Source: Pseudomonas sp. CFBP 13711 (lineage in GTDB: Bacteria; Pseudomonadota; Gammaproteobacteria; Pseudomonadales; Pseudomonadaceae). Taken from it: a stretch of DNA of 64,000 nucleotides. This document shows positions 1 to 8,577 of the stretch, one piece after another. Location of the stretch: the NCBI RefSeq assembly GCF_014842265.1, contig NZ_JACYVI010000001.1:1-64000 (forward strand), written 5' to 3'. The notes under the pieces were generated by a model. That model ran no database searches. It saw nothing but the letters and a program-made list of their open reading frames with translations, and had not been told where the DNA came from. Within the stretch, counting starts at the first letter, position 1. Every line of letters begins with the position of its first letter. The translations under genes and the position numbers were made by a program.

Positions 1-249
1 CACACCGCCATGCCAGAGCCCGCTGCTGCCGAGGGGATAGCTGCCGCTTGCGGCGTTTGCCAAGTGGGTCAGTTGCTGGAGCGCATCGCGTTTGTCGCGG
101 AAGGGATGGCTCCAGTTTTGGACCGGTATCAGTGAGTCGTTGTTTGACTCTACGCCGGTCGATGGAGGAGGCGGCAATGTGTCGGGTGTCGGCAGCATAG
201 GCTGCTGTAAGTCATCAAGCGCGTAGCGTGGTGCGAACAATCGTGTCAT
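1..249 (-). CDS. Partial N-terminal part of a protein of unknown function, possibly M23-peptidase-like
   Basis: An open frame starts at ATG 247-249 and runs off the window edge without a stop, giving 83 residues that begin MTRLFAPRYALDDL. The start overlaps the stop of the small gene upstream (ATGA at 246-249), which supports translational coupling. After a proline-rich stretch (about residues 18-34) it has NWSHPFRDKR and, at the cut end, YPLGSSGLWHGGV. A short HGGV motif after a GLWH turn resembles the entry to some LytM/M23-like secreted effector domains, but the zinc ligands lie outside the window, so that function is only a guess. No signal peptide is seen. Complete neighbours beyond the edge would decide the family. 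Confidence 0.55.
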   Translation of the reverse strand, partial: MTRLFAPRYALDDLQQPMLPTPDTLPPPPSTGVESNNDSLIPVQNWSHPFRDKRDALQQLTHLANAASGSYPLGSSGLWHGGV

Positions 250-443
250 GGAGGTGGCTCCTGCTTTTCCACGAGATAAGCCAGCAAAGCTGCCGCTCTG
301 TCGGCGAGGTCCCGGTCAACGTCCTGTTCGACCGATGCATCCGAACCTCGCGCTACGGCAAGGCCAGATTTGGTGCGCACGATGGCGAATTCCAGCGCGC
401 TGTTCCAGAGGGGGAAATACGAACAGGAGATTTCCACGCGCAT
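246..443 (-). CDS. Small hypothetical protein coupled to the edge gene
   Basis: Sixty-five codons starting at ATG 443, the only ATG in frame before an in-frame stop near 500. The product (starts MRVEISCSYFPLWNS, ends EKQEPPP) is soluble and acidic, with a helix-like LADRAAALLAYL segment. I do not recognise the family. The stop codon overlaps the ATG of the downstream partial gene, so the two are probably co-translated. The ribosome binding site is poor, but the sequence reads as a normal folded protein (SALEFAIVRTKSGLAVARG) rather than an arginine-rich shadow frame. It may be an accessory or immunity-type partner of the downstream protein, which is inference only. Confidence 0.5.
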   Translation of the reverse strand: MRVEISCSYFPLWNSALEFAIVRTKSGLAVARGSDASVEQDVDRDLADRAAALLAYLVEKQEPPP

Positions 444-676
444 TTGCGGATGGGTCCCACACGAGGCAATCGTCGAGGATGGAGATGCGCTGGCCCACTA
501 CACTGCAGCGGATGTAGGACCGTGTACCTCCCCAGACATATAAACCAACATTCGCCCTGTTGATTGGATACGTTTTCTTACAGTCTTTCGTCTAACAATG
601 TTCAAAAGGCACGGCATAGCCGCTAGTCTCCCGACATCTGAACGCCGAACAACAAGCACTCCAACAAGAGCCGGCC

Positions 677-3448
677 ATGACTGATCTGTCGCGTTTGCAA
701 GGATTCGCAAATCACGCAGTCACTGCGTTGGAAGGCCGTTTCTTCCGTCCGCCACTGCCTGAGGGTTATGTATCGAGACCTCGATTGTGCGAGCGGTTGA
801 GTGCGGGTCTGTCTGGGCGTCTGTTGTTGATCAGTGCCCCGGCCGGTTTTGGTAAAAGCTCACTGGCGGTGGAGTTCTGCGAGAGCCTGCCCGATCAGTG
901 GCAGAACCTCTGGCTGGGTCTGAGCCACCGGGACAGCGACCCGGGCCGGTTTCTCGAACGTCTTCTTTGCGGTCTCCAGCAATTTTTTCCTCAGCTCGGC
1001 AGCCAGGCGCTTGGCCTTCTGAAAATGCGTCAGCGTCACCAGCCCTTTGCCTTCGAAGAGTGGCTGGACGGTTTACTGGACGAGCTGGCAATGCACCTGA
1101 TGTTGAGCAAACCGCTGCTGCTGGTGCTTGACGACTACCACTTGGTGCAGGGCCCCGTGCTGGATCGCTGCCTGCAATTTCTCCTTAATCATCTGCCTGC
1201 GGGCATGAACATCATGGTCACCAGCCGGCAGAGGCCGAACTGGCACCTGGCGCGTCTGCGGCTGTCGCGTCAATTGCTGGAATTGTCCGAGCAGGACCTG
1301 CGGCTGACCGACGACGAGTCGCTGGCGGTGCTGGATCAACAGCGCAATGGCTTGAGTGAGGAAGCACTGCAGGCCTTGCTGCAACGCAGCGAGGGATGGG
1401 TGGCCGGCCTGCGATTCTGGCTGCTGGCGGCCAACGAAGCGGGCAGTAGTGCGCTGACCCAAGGGCTCAACGGCGGGGAAGGGCTGATCCGGGATTACCT
1501 TCTCGAAGAGGTCATCGATTGCCTGCCGGCGGACGTTCAGGTCTTTCTCTATGAAACGGCGTGTCTGGAGCGTTTTGGCGGTGCCCTGTGCAACGCCGCG
1601 CGCGACAGTCACGACAGCGACGAAATGCTCGGTTACCTGCAAGCGCATCAGGTGTTTCTCGTCCCGCTGGACGAGCACGGTCGCTGGTTTCGCTATCACC
1701 ATTTGTTCTCGGATCTGCTGCGCGCGCGCGCCGGGCCCAGTGTCACGCCGCAACAAAGACGCGTGCATCTGAATGCCTGCCGCTGGTTCAGCGACCAAGG
1801 GTTGCTCGACGAAGCGATTGAACAGGCGTTGCGCGCGGGGCATCTGGATGTGGCGGCCAATCTGGTGCAGAACCTCTCCGAGGAACAACTGCTCGCCGAG
1901 CAAAACGTCGGCATGCTGCTGCGCTGGAAAATGGACTTGCCCGACAGCCTGCTGGTCAGCACGCCGCGTTTGATCGTGCTGTACGCCTGGGCGCTGGGCC
2001 TGGCGTGTCAGCTGGACGCGGCCGAGGAGTTGGGCAATCACCTCAGTCGATTTCTGCCGGCGCCTTCCGCGACCGCGCAAAATTCGATGCTGGCTCAGTG
2101 GCTGGCGCTGAGCGGGATCATCGCCCGAGGCCGCGGCGACAGTGAAACGGCCCGGCGCTATTGCAGTGAAGCGTTGGTCAGTCTCCCACTAAAGCGATAT
2201 GGCCAGCGTTTGCTATGCCTGTCGACCCTGGCGAATCTGGCCATCGCCGATGGAGATTTATGGCGCGCCCGTGCGTTGAACCGTGACGCCCTTGAGCTGG
2301 CGCAGCGGGTGGCCAATCCATTGTTTGAAGCGCTGGCGCACTACGACCGCGCTCGCACCTTGCAGGCCCGTGGCGAAACACTCCGCTCGATGGAGGAAGT
2401 GCGCCAGGGCTTGCGACGTTTGAATGGCCTGTCTTCACAAAAACTGTACGCGGTGCGCGCGCGCCTGACGTTGTACGAAGGCTATTTGCTGGTGCAGTTC
2501 CTTCAACCGGAGGCGGGGCGCGAGCGCTTGACTGCCGGGCTGGCCGAGGCACGCGCCTGCCGTGACATCAGCGTACTGATCGGCCACTGCGTGATTGCCG
2601 GAATGGAAGGGCGCGAAGGGCGTTACGCCGAAGCCTTCGCCGAGCTGGCCGAGGCCGAGCGGTTGATGCACATCTGGGACGTGCCGCCGGTTTATTACCT
2701 GGCAATGATCACCCTCGCCAAATGCGAGCTGTGGCTGGCCCAGGGCCGTATCGACCTGGCCGACGCGTGGCTCCTGCGACTGGGGCAGACTTACGGCGGC
2801 AACCAACCCGCCGCTGCCCCGGAATGTTCGCCGCAACTGCCTCAGCAGATCGAAACGCTGCGGGCGGTTCTTGATCATATTCAGGGCCGCACCGAAGAGG
2901 CGATGATGCGGCTGCACGGTCTGGTGGAGTATGCCCAGCGAATCGGCGCAGGACTGCTCGGCCTCAATGCGCTGAGTCAGCACATCCTGTTGTTACTCGA
3001 CACATCACGCGGGCCTGAGGCCGATGAGCTTTTTCAACAGAGCCTTCAGCTCGCCACGGGTGGTGCGGTTCTGCCCTTCCAGCGCCTGATCCGTGGTCAT
3101 CCCGACTGGCTGCGTGAGCAACTGCACAAACGACCCTCATGCCGGCTGGTCGATTACCTGCTTCGGCAACTTCCTGAAGCTGCGCCTGGCCAGGGGCTGC
3201 CTTGCTTGCGCATGGCCAGCGAGCCGTCCACCTGCATCAGCGGCAATGGCGGCGACCACCTCAGCGCGCGAGAACTCAGCGTGCTGCAGCTGATCGCGCA
3301 AGGCTGCTCCAATCAGGAGATCAGCGAACGCTTGTTCATTTCCCTGCACACCGTTAAAACCCACGCCAGCCATATCAACAGCAAGCTGGGTGTTGAGCGA
3401 CGCACTCAAGCAGTGGCCCGGGCACAAGAGTTGGGATTGCTGGGCTGA
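677..3448 (+). CDS. Large ATP-binding LuxR family transcriptional activator (MalT/AlkS type)
   Basis: A 923-residue LAL-type activator. The N-terminal part carries a Walker A motif (APAGFGKSS, K60) and a Walker B-like LLLVLDDYH (about 148-155), typical of the STAND ATPase module that oligomerises on inducer and ATP. The middle, about residues 400-830, is a helical-repeat (TPR-like) region. The last 65 residues form a LuxR helix-turn-helix (LSARELSVLQLIAQGCSNQEI followed by VKTHASHINSKL). Length matches the MalT/AlkS/AcoK group (about 880-930). The target genes cannot be read from the window: the upstream genes run away on the minus strand with about 230 bp between, and the downstream hipA unit has its own operators. 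It is probably a catabolic or accessory-trait activator, but the inducer is unknown. Confidence 0.85.
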   Translation: MTDLSRLQGFANHAVTALEGRFFRPPLPEGYVSRPRLCERLSAGLSGRLLLISAPAGFGKSSLAVEFCESLPDQWQNLWLGLSHRDSDPGRFLERLLCGLQQFFPQLGSQALGLLKMRQRHQPFAFEEWLDGLLDELAMHLMLSKPLLLVLDDYHLVQGPVLDRCLQFLLNHLPAGMNIMVTSRQRPNWHLARLRLSRQLLELSEQDLRLTDDESLAVLDQQRNGLSEEALQALLQRSEGWVAGLRFWLLAANEAGSSALTQGLNGGEGLIRDYLLEEVIDCLPADVQVFLYETACLERFGGALCNAARDSHDSDEMLGYLQAHQVFLVPLDEHGRWFRYHHLFSDLLRARAGPSVTPQQRRVHLNACRWFSDQGLLDEAIEQALRAGHLDVAANLVQNLSEEQLLAEQNVGMLLRWKMDLPDSLLVSTPRLIVLYAWALGLACQLDAAEELGNHLSRFLPAPSATAQNSMLAQWLALSGIIARGRGDSETARRYCSEALVSLPLKRYGQRLLCLSTLANLAIADGDLWRARALNRDALELAQRVANPLFEALAHYDRARTLQARGETLRSMEEVRQGLRRLNGLSSQKLYAVRARLTLYEGYLLVQFLQPEAGRERLTAGLAEARACRDISVLIGHCVIAGMEGREGRYAEAFAELAEAERLMHIWDVPPVYYLAMITLAKCELWLAQGRIDLADAWLLRLGQTYGGNQPAAAPECSPQLPQQIETLRAVLDHIQGRTEEAMMRLHGLVEYAQRIGAGLLGLNALSQHILLLLDTSRGPEADELFQQSLQLATGGAVLPFQRLIRGHPDWLREQLHKRPSCRLVDYLLRQLPEAAPGQGLPCLRMASEPSTCISGNGGDHLSARELSVLQLIAQGCSNQEISERLFISLHTVKTHASHINSKLGVERRTQAVARAQELGLLG

Positions 3449-3454
3449 TCGGTC

Positions 3455-3468
3455 GGTATTTAAATGCC
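3455..3468. promoter_or_regulatory. Candidate HipB-type operator O1
   Basis: GGTATTTAAATGCC, palindromic except for one pair. It is the first of three related 14-mers whose starts are exactly 41 bp apart (3455, 3496, 3537) upstream of the hipA-like gene. It begins 6 bp after the stop of the LuxR-type gene. Confidence 0.6.
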
Positions 3469-3495
3469 GATTTATGCTAGAAAAGGTCAATTTTA

Positions 3496-3509
3496 GGCAT
3501 TTAATTGCC
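3496..3509. promoter_or_regulatory. Candidate HipB-type operator O2
   Basis: GGCATTTAATTGCC, an interrupted palindrome flanked by A and T that extend the symmetry to 16 bp. It is the central member of the three-copy array. Two-copy or four-copy arrays of this kind are known for HipB and other Xre antitoxins that autorepress their operon. Confidence 0.65.
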
Positions 3510-3536
3510 TTTTCAGCGCTTCAGTCCTAATGTTTA

Positions 3537-3550
3537 GGCATTAAATTGCC
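3537..3550. promoter_or_regulatory. Candidate HipB-type operator O3
   Basis: GGCATTAAATTGCC, differing from O2 at one position. It lies 12 bp before the hipA start codon, where a bound repressor would cover the transcription or translation start. Confidence 0.65.
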
Positions 3551-3562
3551 GAGCAGCCCGTG

Positions 3563-4885
3563 ATGCAGCTGACCCTCCAACTCTACCTGTCGGGACGATG
3601 GCACGACGCAATGCGTCTTGACGTCGAGAAACCGGAATCCGGGCAGAACAGCCCGTGCAGCTTTGCCTACGATCAAGCATTTCTGATTGACCACCTGGAT
3701 GCCCTCGACCGGCCGACCGCGCCGTCCGTGAGCGCTGGAATTCCACTGGGCTGGGATCTGTTCAGAACGGCGGGGCTGCCGGCGTTTTTGCATGACATCG
3801 TTCCAGCGGGAGCGGCGCGCCGTTTCCTGCTGGCGCGTCTGGCATTGCCGGAAAGTGAAAACACGCCGGCCGACCTAGTGCTCCTGCAGCGCTGTACCCC
3901 CGCCCCTGTCGGGCATTTGCGCATCAAGGAATCGTTCGAGGCATTGCCCAAGGCCAGCAGCATTGGGTTTGACCGGAGTGAAGTCGTTGCCCGGGACAGC
4001 CGCTTTCTCGAATACGCGTATGAACAAGGCGCTGCTGTCGGTGGCGCAACCGGGGCGGGCGGCGAGGCACCGAAGCTGTTATTGGCCGAGGATGCCAAAG
4101 GGCTCATGCACCCTGATGCGACCCTCGCGGACAGCGAGGTTCGTCAGCACTGGTTCGTGAAATTCTCGCGCAACAAAGGCAACGAGACCGATCGCACCAT
4201 TCTCAGAAGCGAGTTCTGCTATTACCAGGCCCTCCAACGCGTCGGGGAACGCACCGTTCCCTGTGACGGCATGAGCCTTGAAGAGGCCCGCAAGCCCAGC
4301 CTGTGGATGAAGCGCTTCGACCGCCGCGTCGATGAACAGGGCGTGCGTCGGGTGGCGGTGGAATCGGTGTACTCGCTCGCCGACATCACCCGCCCCGGTG
4401 CGTATATGACGCACGTGCAAGCGGTAGCCGCACTGGCCAATGCCTGGTCGGCGAACGCCCAGCAGGGGGAGATTCCTCAGATGGTCGCCGAGTACGTGCG
4501 CCGTGACCTGATCAATCAGATTCTGGGGAACAGCGACAACCATGGGCGAAACACATCGATCCTTCGCGATGAACGGCGACTCTCTCTGGCGCCGATTTAC
4601 GACCTGGCGCCCATGGTCATGGACGATGAAGGTGTAACACGCACCACCAAATGGCCTGACCCTATTGAGCGCGCCGGCGAGGTGGGCTGGCGCGATGCCT
4701 GCCGCGCTTTATCCAACTGGGCTGACCCCGAACAGCTTTTCGAGGGTCTCAGAACCGATGCCGAGCGCCTGCGGGCATTGCCTGATTTGCTGAATGAAAT
4801 GGGCTTGCCGCAAAAGACCTTCAATCATCCGCGCATCAGGCTGGGACGACTGGATGCGACGCTCAAGGAGTGGGGCCTGCTATGA
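3563..4885 (+). CDS. hipA: HipA-like serine/threonine kinase (toxin of a type II toxin-antitoxin pair)
   Basis: A 440-residue protein, the usual HipA length. It has the glycine-rich loop GGATGAGGEAPK (about 160-171), an ATP-binding lysine in HWFVKFSR (K200), a second strand LWMKRFDR (about 248-255), the catalytic NSDNHGRN (about 323-330) and the metal-binding YDL in LAPIYDLAPM (about 346-348). All kinase positions look intact, so an active enzyme is expected; the best-known HipA substrate is glutamyl-tRNA synthetase, but the substrate here is unknown. ATG 3563 is preferred; GTG 3560 is an in-frame alternative. The gene overlaps the Xre gene downstream by ATGA. Gene order toxin-then-antitoxin is opposite to E. 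coli hipBA. Confidence 0.85.
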   Translation: MQLTLQLYLSGRWHDAMRLDVEKPESGQNSPCSFAYDQAFLIDHLDALDRPTAPSVSAGIPLGWDLFRTAGLPAFLHDIVPAGAARRFLLARLALPESENTPADLVLLQRCTPAPVGHLRIKESFEALPKASSIGFDRSEVVARDSRFLEYAYEQGAAVGGATGAGGEAPKLLLAEDAKGLMHPDATLADSEVRQHWFVKFSRNKGNETDRTILRSEFCYYQALQRVGERTVPCDGMSLEEARKPSLWMKRFDRRVDEQGVRRVAVESVYSLADITRPGAYMTHVQAVAALANAWSANAQQGEIPQMVAEYVRRDLINQILGNSDNHGRNTSILRDERRLSLAPIYDLAPMVMDDEGVTRTTKWPDPIERAGEVGWRDACRALSNWADPEQLFEGLRTDAERLRALPDLLNEMGLPQKTFNHPRIRLGRLDATLKEWGLL

Positions 4886-5172
4886 ACGACGAGATCCGCC
4901 AGCGCGGCATCATCCTTGATGAGCTTCGGGATCAGTTGTTGGAGGGTACCGTTTCCATGGGCGCTGCCGTCAAACGGCTGCGGACCGAAATCACAGGACT
5001 GCGCCAGGAGCAGTTCGCGAGCATGTGCAAAATCTCGTTGCGCACACTGCGCCAGATCGAGCAGGACGAGGGTAATCCGACGGTGCAAACCCTCAACGCC
5101 GTGTTCAGGCCCTTTGGTATGCAGGTCGGCATTATTCCATTGCGACGCCGGCCGGCGGGAACCAGTCTCTAA
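4882..5172 (+). CDS. Xre family helix-turn-helix antitoxin (HipB-like)
   Basis: A 96-residue protein starting at ATG 4882 inside the hipA stop (ATGA), so translation is coupled. The C-terminal half holds an Xre-type HTH: LRQEQFASMCKISLRTLRQIEQ followed by NPTVQTLNAVFRPFG. The N-terminal 35 residues are a helical extension. By analogy with HipB it should bind the three operators upstream of hipA, neutralise the kinase and autorepress the unit. That role is inferred from context; the fold call is from the sequence. A longer frame from 4870 adds only MGPA and would start inside hipA. Confidence 0.8.
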   Translation: MNDEIRQRGIILDELRDQLLEGTVSMGAAVKRLRTEITGLRQEQFASMCKISLRTLRQIEQDEGNPTVQTLNAVFRPFGMQVGIIPLRRRPAGTSL

Positions 5173-5205
5173 GGCGTAATCGCACCGATCAGCCCGACGG
5201 CAGGC

Positions 5206-6405
5206 TCAAGCAGCGGGCTGACCGGCCCACATGCTGGCCACGTCCAGCAGGCCCCACTCCTCAGCCAGTTCGAACTTCAGGATGCCGTCTCGTACCGTGG
5301 GGCACGCGAGGTTGATGACTTGCGGCTCGAAGGGCACTCGGGTCCGGGTGGACAGGAAAACTTTCACTTTCGGGTGCAGCAGGGACTGTTCATCCTGCTC
5401 GACCACCACGCCCAGGCGCTCGCTTTTCAGGCGAACCAGCGCGCCGACGGGATAGATACCAACGGTCTTGACGAAGTGCTGGAACACCTTCGCATCGAAG
5501 TGGCCTTTCCAGGACGCCATTTCGCGAACCGAATGCGCGGCATCCCAGCCCTTCTTGTAGGGCCGGTCTGAGGTCACCGCGTCATACACGTCACAAATAG
5601 CGCCCATTTTCGCCAGCAGGCTGATCTCATCGCCCTTCAGGCCGTGGGGATAACCGCTTCCGTCGACCTTTTCGTGGTGATGCAGGCACACGTCCATCAC
5701 CAGTCGGGTTACCCGCTCGCAGCCCTGGAGGATTTCCAGCCCGGCCTGCGGATGATGCTTCATGACCTCGTATTCTTCGTAGGTGAGACGATCGGGCTTA
5801 TTGAGAATGGCCGAGTCGATCATCATTTTGCCGACGTCATGCATCAGCCCCGCAACGCCGGCTTCACGCACTTGATCCTCATCCAGATCCATCTGCCGCG
5901 CGAGCGCGACCATCAATGCGCACACCGCCACCGAATGCATGTAGGTGTACTCATCCGTCGTTTTCAGGCGCGACAGGCTGATGAGCGCGTGGGGATGCCG
6001 CATGACGGACGTGGAAATTTCTTCAACCAGCAGATCGACGTCTTCGGTATTCATTGCCCGGCCCATCCGGGCATCGCTGAACATGGTCATCACTGCCGCT
6101 TTCGCGCGCCCGCAAATCAGGCGCGCGCGGGCCAGTTCCAGCTCAAGGCTGCAGGGCGCTGTTTCGGCAGGGTCGGGACATTCGGGGGAGGTCTGATCCG
6201 CTGGCGAGCTGTCGGCAGGGCTTTTGCCAAGGCGAGTGTCAATCCAGACCTCACGGGTCGATGCCTGAATGTGCCGCAACACCGCGTCGTCGCTGAGTTC
6301 GCGCTCGACGTGGGCAGTCCAGAAGGGATCGTTGATCCGTGGGCGGCAGAACTCGTGGATGTACATGCCCAGCGTGAGGTCGGAAACGGGGATTTTTCTT
6401 AGCAT
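5206..6405 (-). CDS. DUF3391 plus HD-GYP domain cyclic-di-GMP phosphodiesterase
   Basis: A 399-residue protein. Residues 1 to about 140 form the DUF3391 N-terminal domain (LRKIPVSDLTLGMYIHEF). The HD-GYP domain follows with LMHDVGK (H189-D190), HHHEKVDGSGYP (HH near 243, GYP 251-253) and DRPYKKGW (about 280). These are the metal-binding and signature residues of active HD-GYP hydrolases, which degrade c-di-GMP to pGpG or GMP. A low-complexity linker with SPADSSPADQ lies at about 62-85. There are no membrane segments. It converges on the xre gene with 33 bp between. As alginate polymerisation responds to c-di-GMP, it could influence that pathway, but nothing in the sequence links the two. Confidence 0.88.
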   Translation of the reverse strand: MLRKIPVSDLTLGMYIHEFCRPRINDPFWTAHVERELSDDAVLRHIQASTREVWIDTRLGKSPADSSPADQTSPECPDPAETAPCSLELELARARLICGRAKAAVMTMFSDARMGRAMNTEDVDLLVEEISTSVMRHPHALISLSRLKTTDEYTYMHSVAVCALMVALARQMDLDEDQVREAGVAGLMHDVGKMMIDSAILNKPDRLTYEEYEVMKHHPQAGLEILQGCERVTRLVMDVCLHHHEKVDGSGYPHGLKGDEISLLAKMGAICDVYDAVTSDRPYKKGWDAAHSVREMASWKGHFDAKVFQHFVKTVGIYPVGALVRLKSERLGVVVEQDEQSLLHPKVKVFLSTRTRVPFEPQVINLACPTVRDGILKFELAEEWGLLDVASMWAGQPAA

Positions 6406-6829
6406 AGAGTCAGCTCTTGCGCGTGAATACAGCGCTGCCTTGCCTGAAAGTGAGAGCGATCTTTGTTCTTTGCTTCATCACTGCGCTTTCCTGTACTTGC
6501 GCATGGCCAGTATAGGAAAGCGCTGGGGAAATGAAACTCCCTTGAATGTTGTGTGAATTACACTCCTGATAGATAAATATCAAACCTAATCAGTAGCTTG
6601 CACAGATTATTGGCGTTGTTTGACGAAGCTCGCATCGAATAAATGCGATGAACAGCATGTTCAAAATGCATATAAATATTTGCTTTTTATATTAAAGAAT
6701 TGCTGCCCTTGGCCGTGCACTGGCGGTTCAGGCCGCGTTAAGGAATTTTTGACGGGGACCGTGCTCTAATTGCCCAAATCGTCGGCCTTTATGTTTGGCC
6801 GTAGAAAAGCAAAACAGGAGCTCTCCTTG
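6406..6829. other. Divergent intergenic region
   Basis: A 424-bp region between the divergent HD-GYP and OmpA-family genes. It is locally AT-rich (about 6590-6710, with TATAAATATTTGC and TTTATATTAAAG), so it probably holds promoters for both sides. Apart from the candidate sigma-E/AlgU-type promoter annotated separately, no gene is seen. Confidence 0.5.
6743..6769 (+). promoter_or_regulatory. Candidate AlgU (sigma-E like) promoter
   Basis: GAATTT, 16 bp, TCTAA resembles the AlgU consensus (GAACTT, 16-17 bp, TCTGA). It sits about 60 bp before the start of the OmpA-family lipoprotein gene, which would be a fitting envelope-stress target. Each box has one mismatch, so the call is tentative. Confidence 0.3.
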
Positions 6830-7531
6830 ATGTTGACCTTTCGCCGTTTGATCATCGCTGCCACCGCATTGACCGTGCTTTCCGGCTGCGCGACGCAGAA
6901 TCCATACGACAATCAGGGGCAGGCGCAGAACTCCGGCGGGATGAGCAAGACCGCCAAGTACGGCGGTCTGGGTGCATTGGCCGGCGCCGTCGCCGGTGCT
7001 GCCATCGATCACAACAACCGTGGCAAAGGTGCGCTGATTGGCGCTGCCGTGGCAGGCGCGGCATCTGCCGGTTACGGCTACTACGCCGACAAGCAGGAAG
7101 CTGCACTGCGCGCCAGCATGGCCAACACCGGTGTTGAAGTTCAGCGTGAGGGCGACAACATCAAGCTGGTGATGCCGGGCAACATCACCTTCGCCACCGA
7201 CTCGTCTGCCATCGCCAGCAGCTTCTATGCGCCGTTGAACAACCTGGCCGGCTCGCTGAAGCAGTACAACCAGAACATGATTGAAATCGTCGGCTACACC
7301 GACAGCACCGGCAGTCGCCAGCACAACATGGACCTGTCGCAGCAGCGCGCCCAAAGCGTGGCGACCTACCTGACTTCTCAAGGCGTTGACGCAGCTCACC
7401 TGTCGGTGCGCGGTGCCGGTCCTGATTCGCCGATCGCCAGCAACGCCGACGTCAACGGCCGTGCCCAGAACCGCCGCGTCGAGGTCAACCTCAAGCCGAT
7501 TCCTGGCCAGCAGTACCAACAGCAGCAATAA
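6830..7531 (+). CDS. OmpA-family outer membrane lipoprotein (YiaD-like)
   Basis: ATG 6830 is chosen because it gives a lipoprotein signal (MLTFRRLIIAATALTVLSGC, lipid-modified C20) and has AGGAG 10 bp upstream. A glycine-zipper stretch (GGLGALAGAVAGAA through AAVAGAASAGYGYYA, about 45-85) suggests membrane insertion. The C-terminal OmpA-like peptidoglycan-binding domain (about 110-225) has ITFATDSSAI, IEIVGYTDSTGS, LSQQRAQSVATYL and NRRVEVNL. The length of 233 aa fits the YiaD/Pal-like group. It should anchor the outer membrane to peptidoglycan. A strong bidirectional terminator follows. An in-frame upstream ATG at 6770 would not give a signal peptide. Confidence 0.87.
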   Translation: MLTFRRLIIAATALTVLSGCATQNPYDNQGQAQNSGGMSKTAKYGGLGALAGAVAGAAIDHNNRGKGALIGAAVAGAASAGYGYYADKQEAALRASMANTGVEVQREGDNIKLVMPGNITFATDSSAIASSFYAPLNNLAGSLKQYNQNMIEIVGYTDSTGSRQHNMDLSQQRAQSVATYLTSQGVDAAHLSVRGAGPDSPIASNADVNGRAQNRRVEVNLKPIPGQQYQQQQ

Positions 7532-7548
7532 CCGCGTGACGTGAAACC

Positions 7549-7578
7549 AAAAACCCCGGCCAGTGAGCCGGGGTTTTT
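7549..7578. terminator. Bidirectional rho-independent terminator
   Basis: AAACCCCGGC, 6-nt loop, GCCGGGGTTTTT between two convergent genes. An A-run on one side and a T-run on the other serve both strands. Confidence 0.85.
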
Positions 7579-7598
7579 GCGTTTGGACCTACGGGCGC

Positions 7599-8498
7599 TT
7601 AGCCCGGGTAACGGTCATGCATCTGCGCGAGCAACGTGTCCTTATCTTCCCACAGCCGGTTGATCCACTGCTGAAACTCCAGGCGGTAGGCATCGTCCTG
7701 GTCGTAGCTTTTGCCGATGAACTGCGGCGGGATCTGCACTTCTTCAAAATGCGCGACGACTTCGCGCACGTTCCCGCAGAGCAAGTCCCAATACCCTGGC
7801 CGACCAGCCGGGTAATGAATGGTCACGTTGACGATGGATTCCAGCTGCTCGCCCATGGCATCCAGCACGAAAGCAATGCCGCCTGCCTTGGGCTTCAACA
7901 GGTAACGGAACGGCGAGTTCTGCTGTGCGTGCTTGGCTTCGGTGAACCGCGTGCCTTCGACGAAGTTGAATATGCCGACCGGGTTGTTGCGAAACTTCGC
8001 ACAGGTGCGGCGGGTGGTGGCCAAGTCCTTGCCTTTCTTTTCCGGATGCTTGGCCAGATACGCCTTGCTGTAGCGCTTCATGAACGGAAAGCCTAGCGCC
8101 CACCAGGCAAGGCCAATCACCGGCACCCAGATCAGCTCTTGCTTGAGGAAGAACTTGAGCGGGCGAATGCGTCGGTTCAGCACGTACTGCAGCACCATGA
8201 TGTCGACCCAGCTCTGGTGATTGCTCGTCACCAGGTACGAGTGCTGATAGTCCAGGCTTTCCAGCCCGCTCAGGTGCCATCGGGTGTGACCGAGCACATC
8301 CATCCAGGCGTTGTTGTTGCTGATCCACGCTTCGTGGATGTGGCTCATCAGCCAGTCGGTGACCTTCTGCGCGGCGGGGAAGGGCAGGCACAGTTTGAAG
8401 ATGGCAACGACGAACAGCGGCGTGCAGCAGAGAATCGTGTTGAGCGCCAACAGCAACGAGGCGATGACGCCACGCAAAGGGGCGGGGAGGAAATCCAT
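7599..8498 (-). CDS. PlsC-type acyltransferase (YihG-like)
   Basis: A 299-residue 1-acyl-glycerol-3-phosphate acyltransferase family protein. It has an N-terminal hydrophobic segment (VIASLLLALN to LFVVAIF, about 11-35), the catalytic motif NHQSWVD (H94, D99), the acceptor motif FVEGTRF (about 179-185) and a late KAGGIAFVL. Length and motifs match the E. coli YihG/LCLAT group, which has a role in phospholipid acyl-chain composition. It acts at the inner membrane. It ends against the shared terminator and starts 79 bp before the end of pta on the same strand, so it may be read from the pta transcript or its own promoter. Confidence 0.85.
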   Translation of the reverse strand: MDFLPAPLRGVIASLLLALNTILCCTPLFVVAIFKLCLPFPAAQKVTDWLMSHIHEAWISNNNAWMDVLGHTRWHLSGLESLDYQHSYLVTSNHQSWVDIMVLQYVLNRRIRPLKFFLKQELIWVPVIGLAWWALGFPFMKRYSKAYLAKHPEKKGKDLATTRRTCAKFRNNPVGIFNFVEGTRFTEAKHAQQNSPFRYLLKPKAGGIAFVLDAMGEQLESIVNVTIHYPAGRPGYWDLLCGNVREVVAHFEEVQIPPQFIGKSYDQDDAYRLEFQQWINRLWEDKDTLLAQMHDRYPG

Positions 8499-8577
8499 GT
8501 GAATCGAACTCCGGGGCAGTCAGCCGCCGGTGGGTTCCGGCGGGGTTATTGTGGGTATGCGATATTGCAGCGCAATG

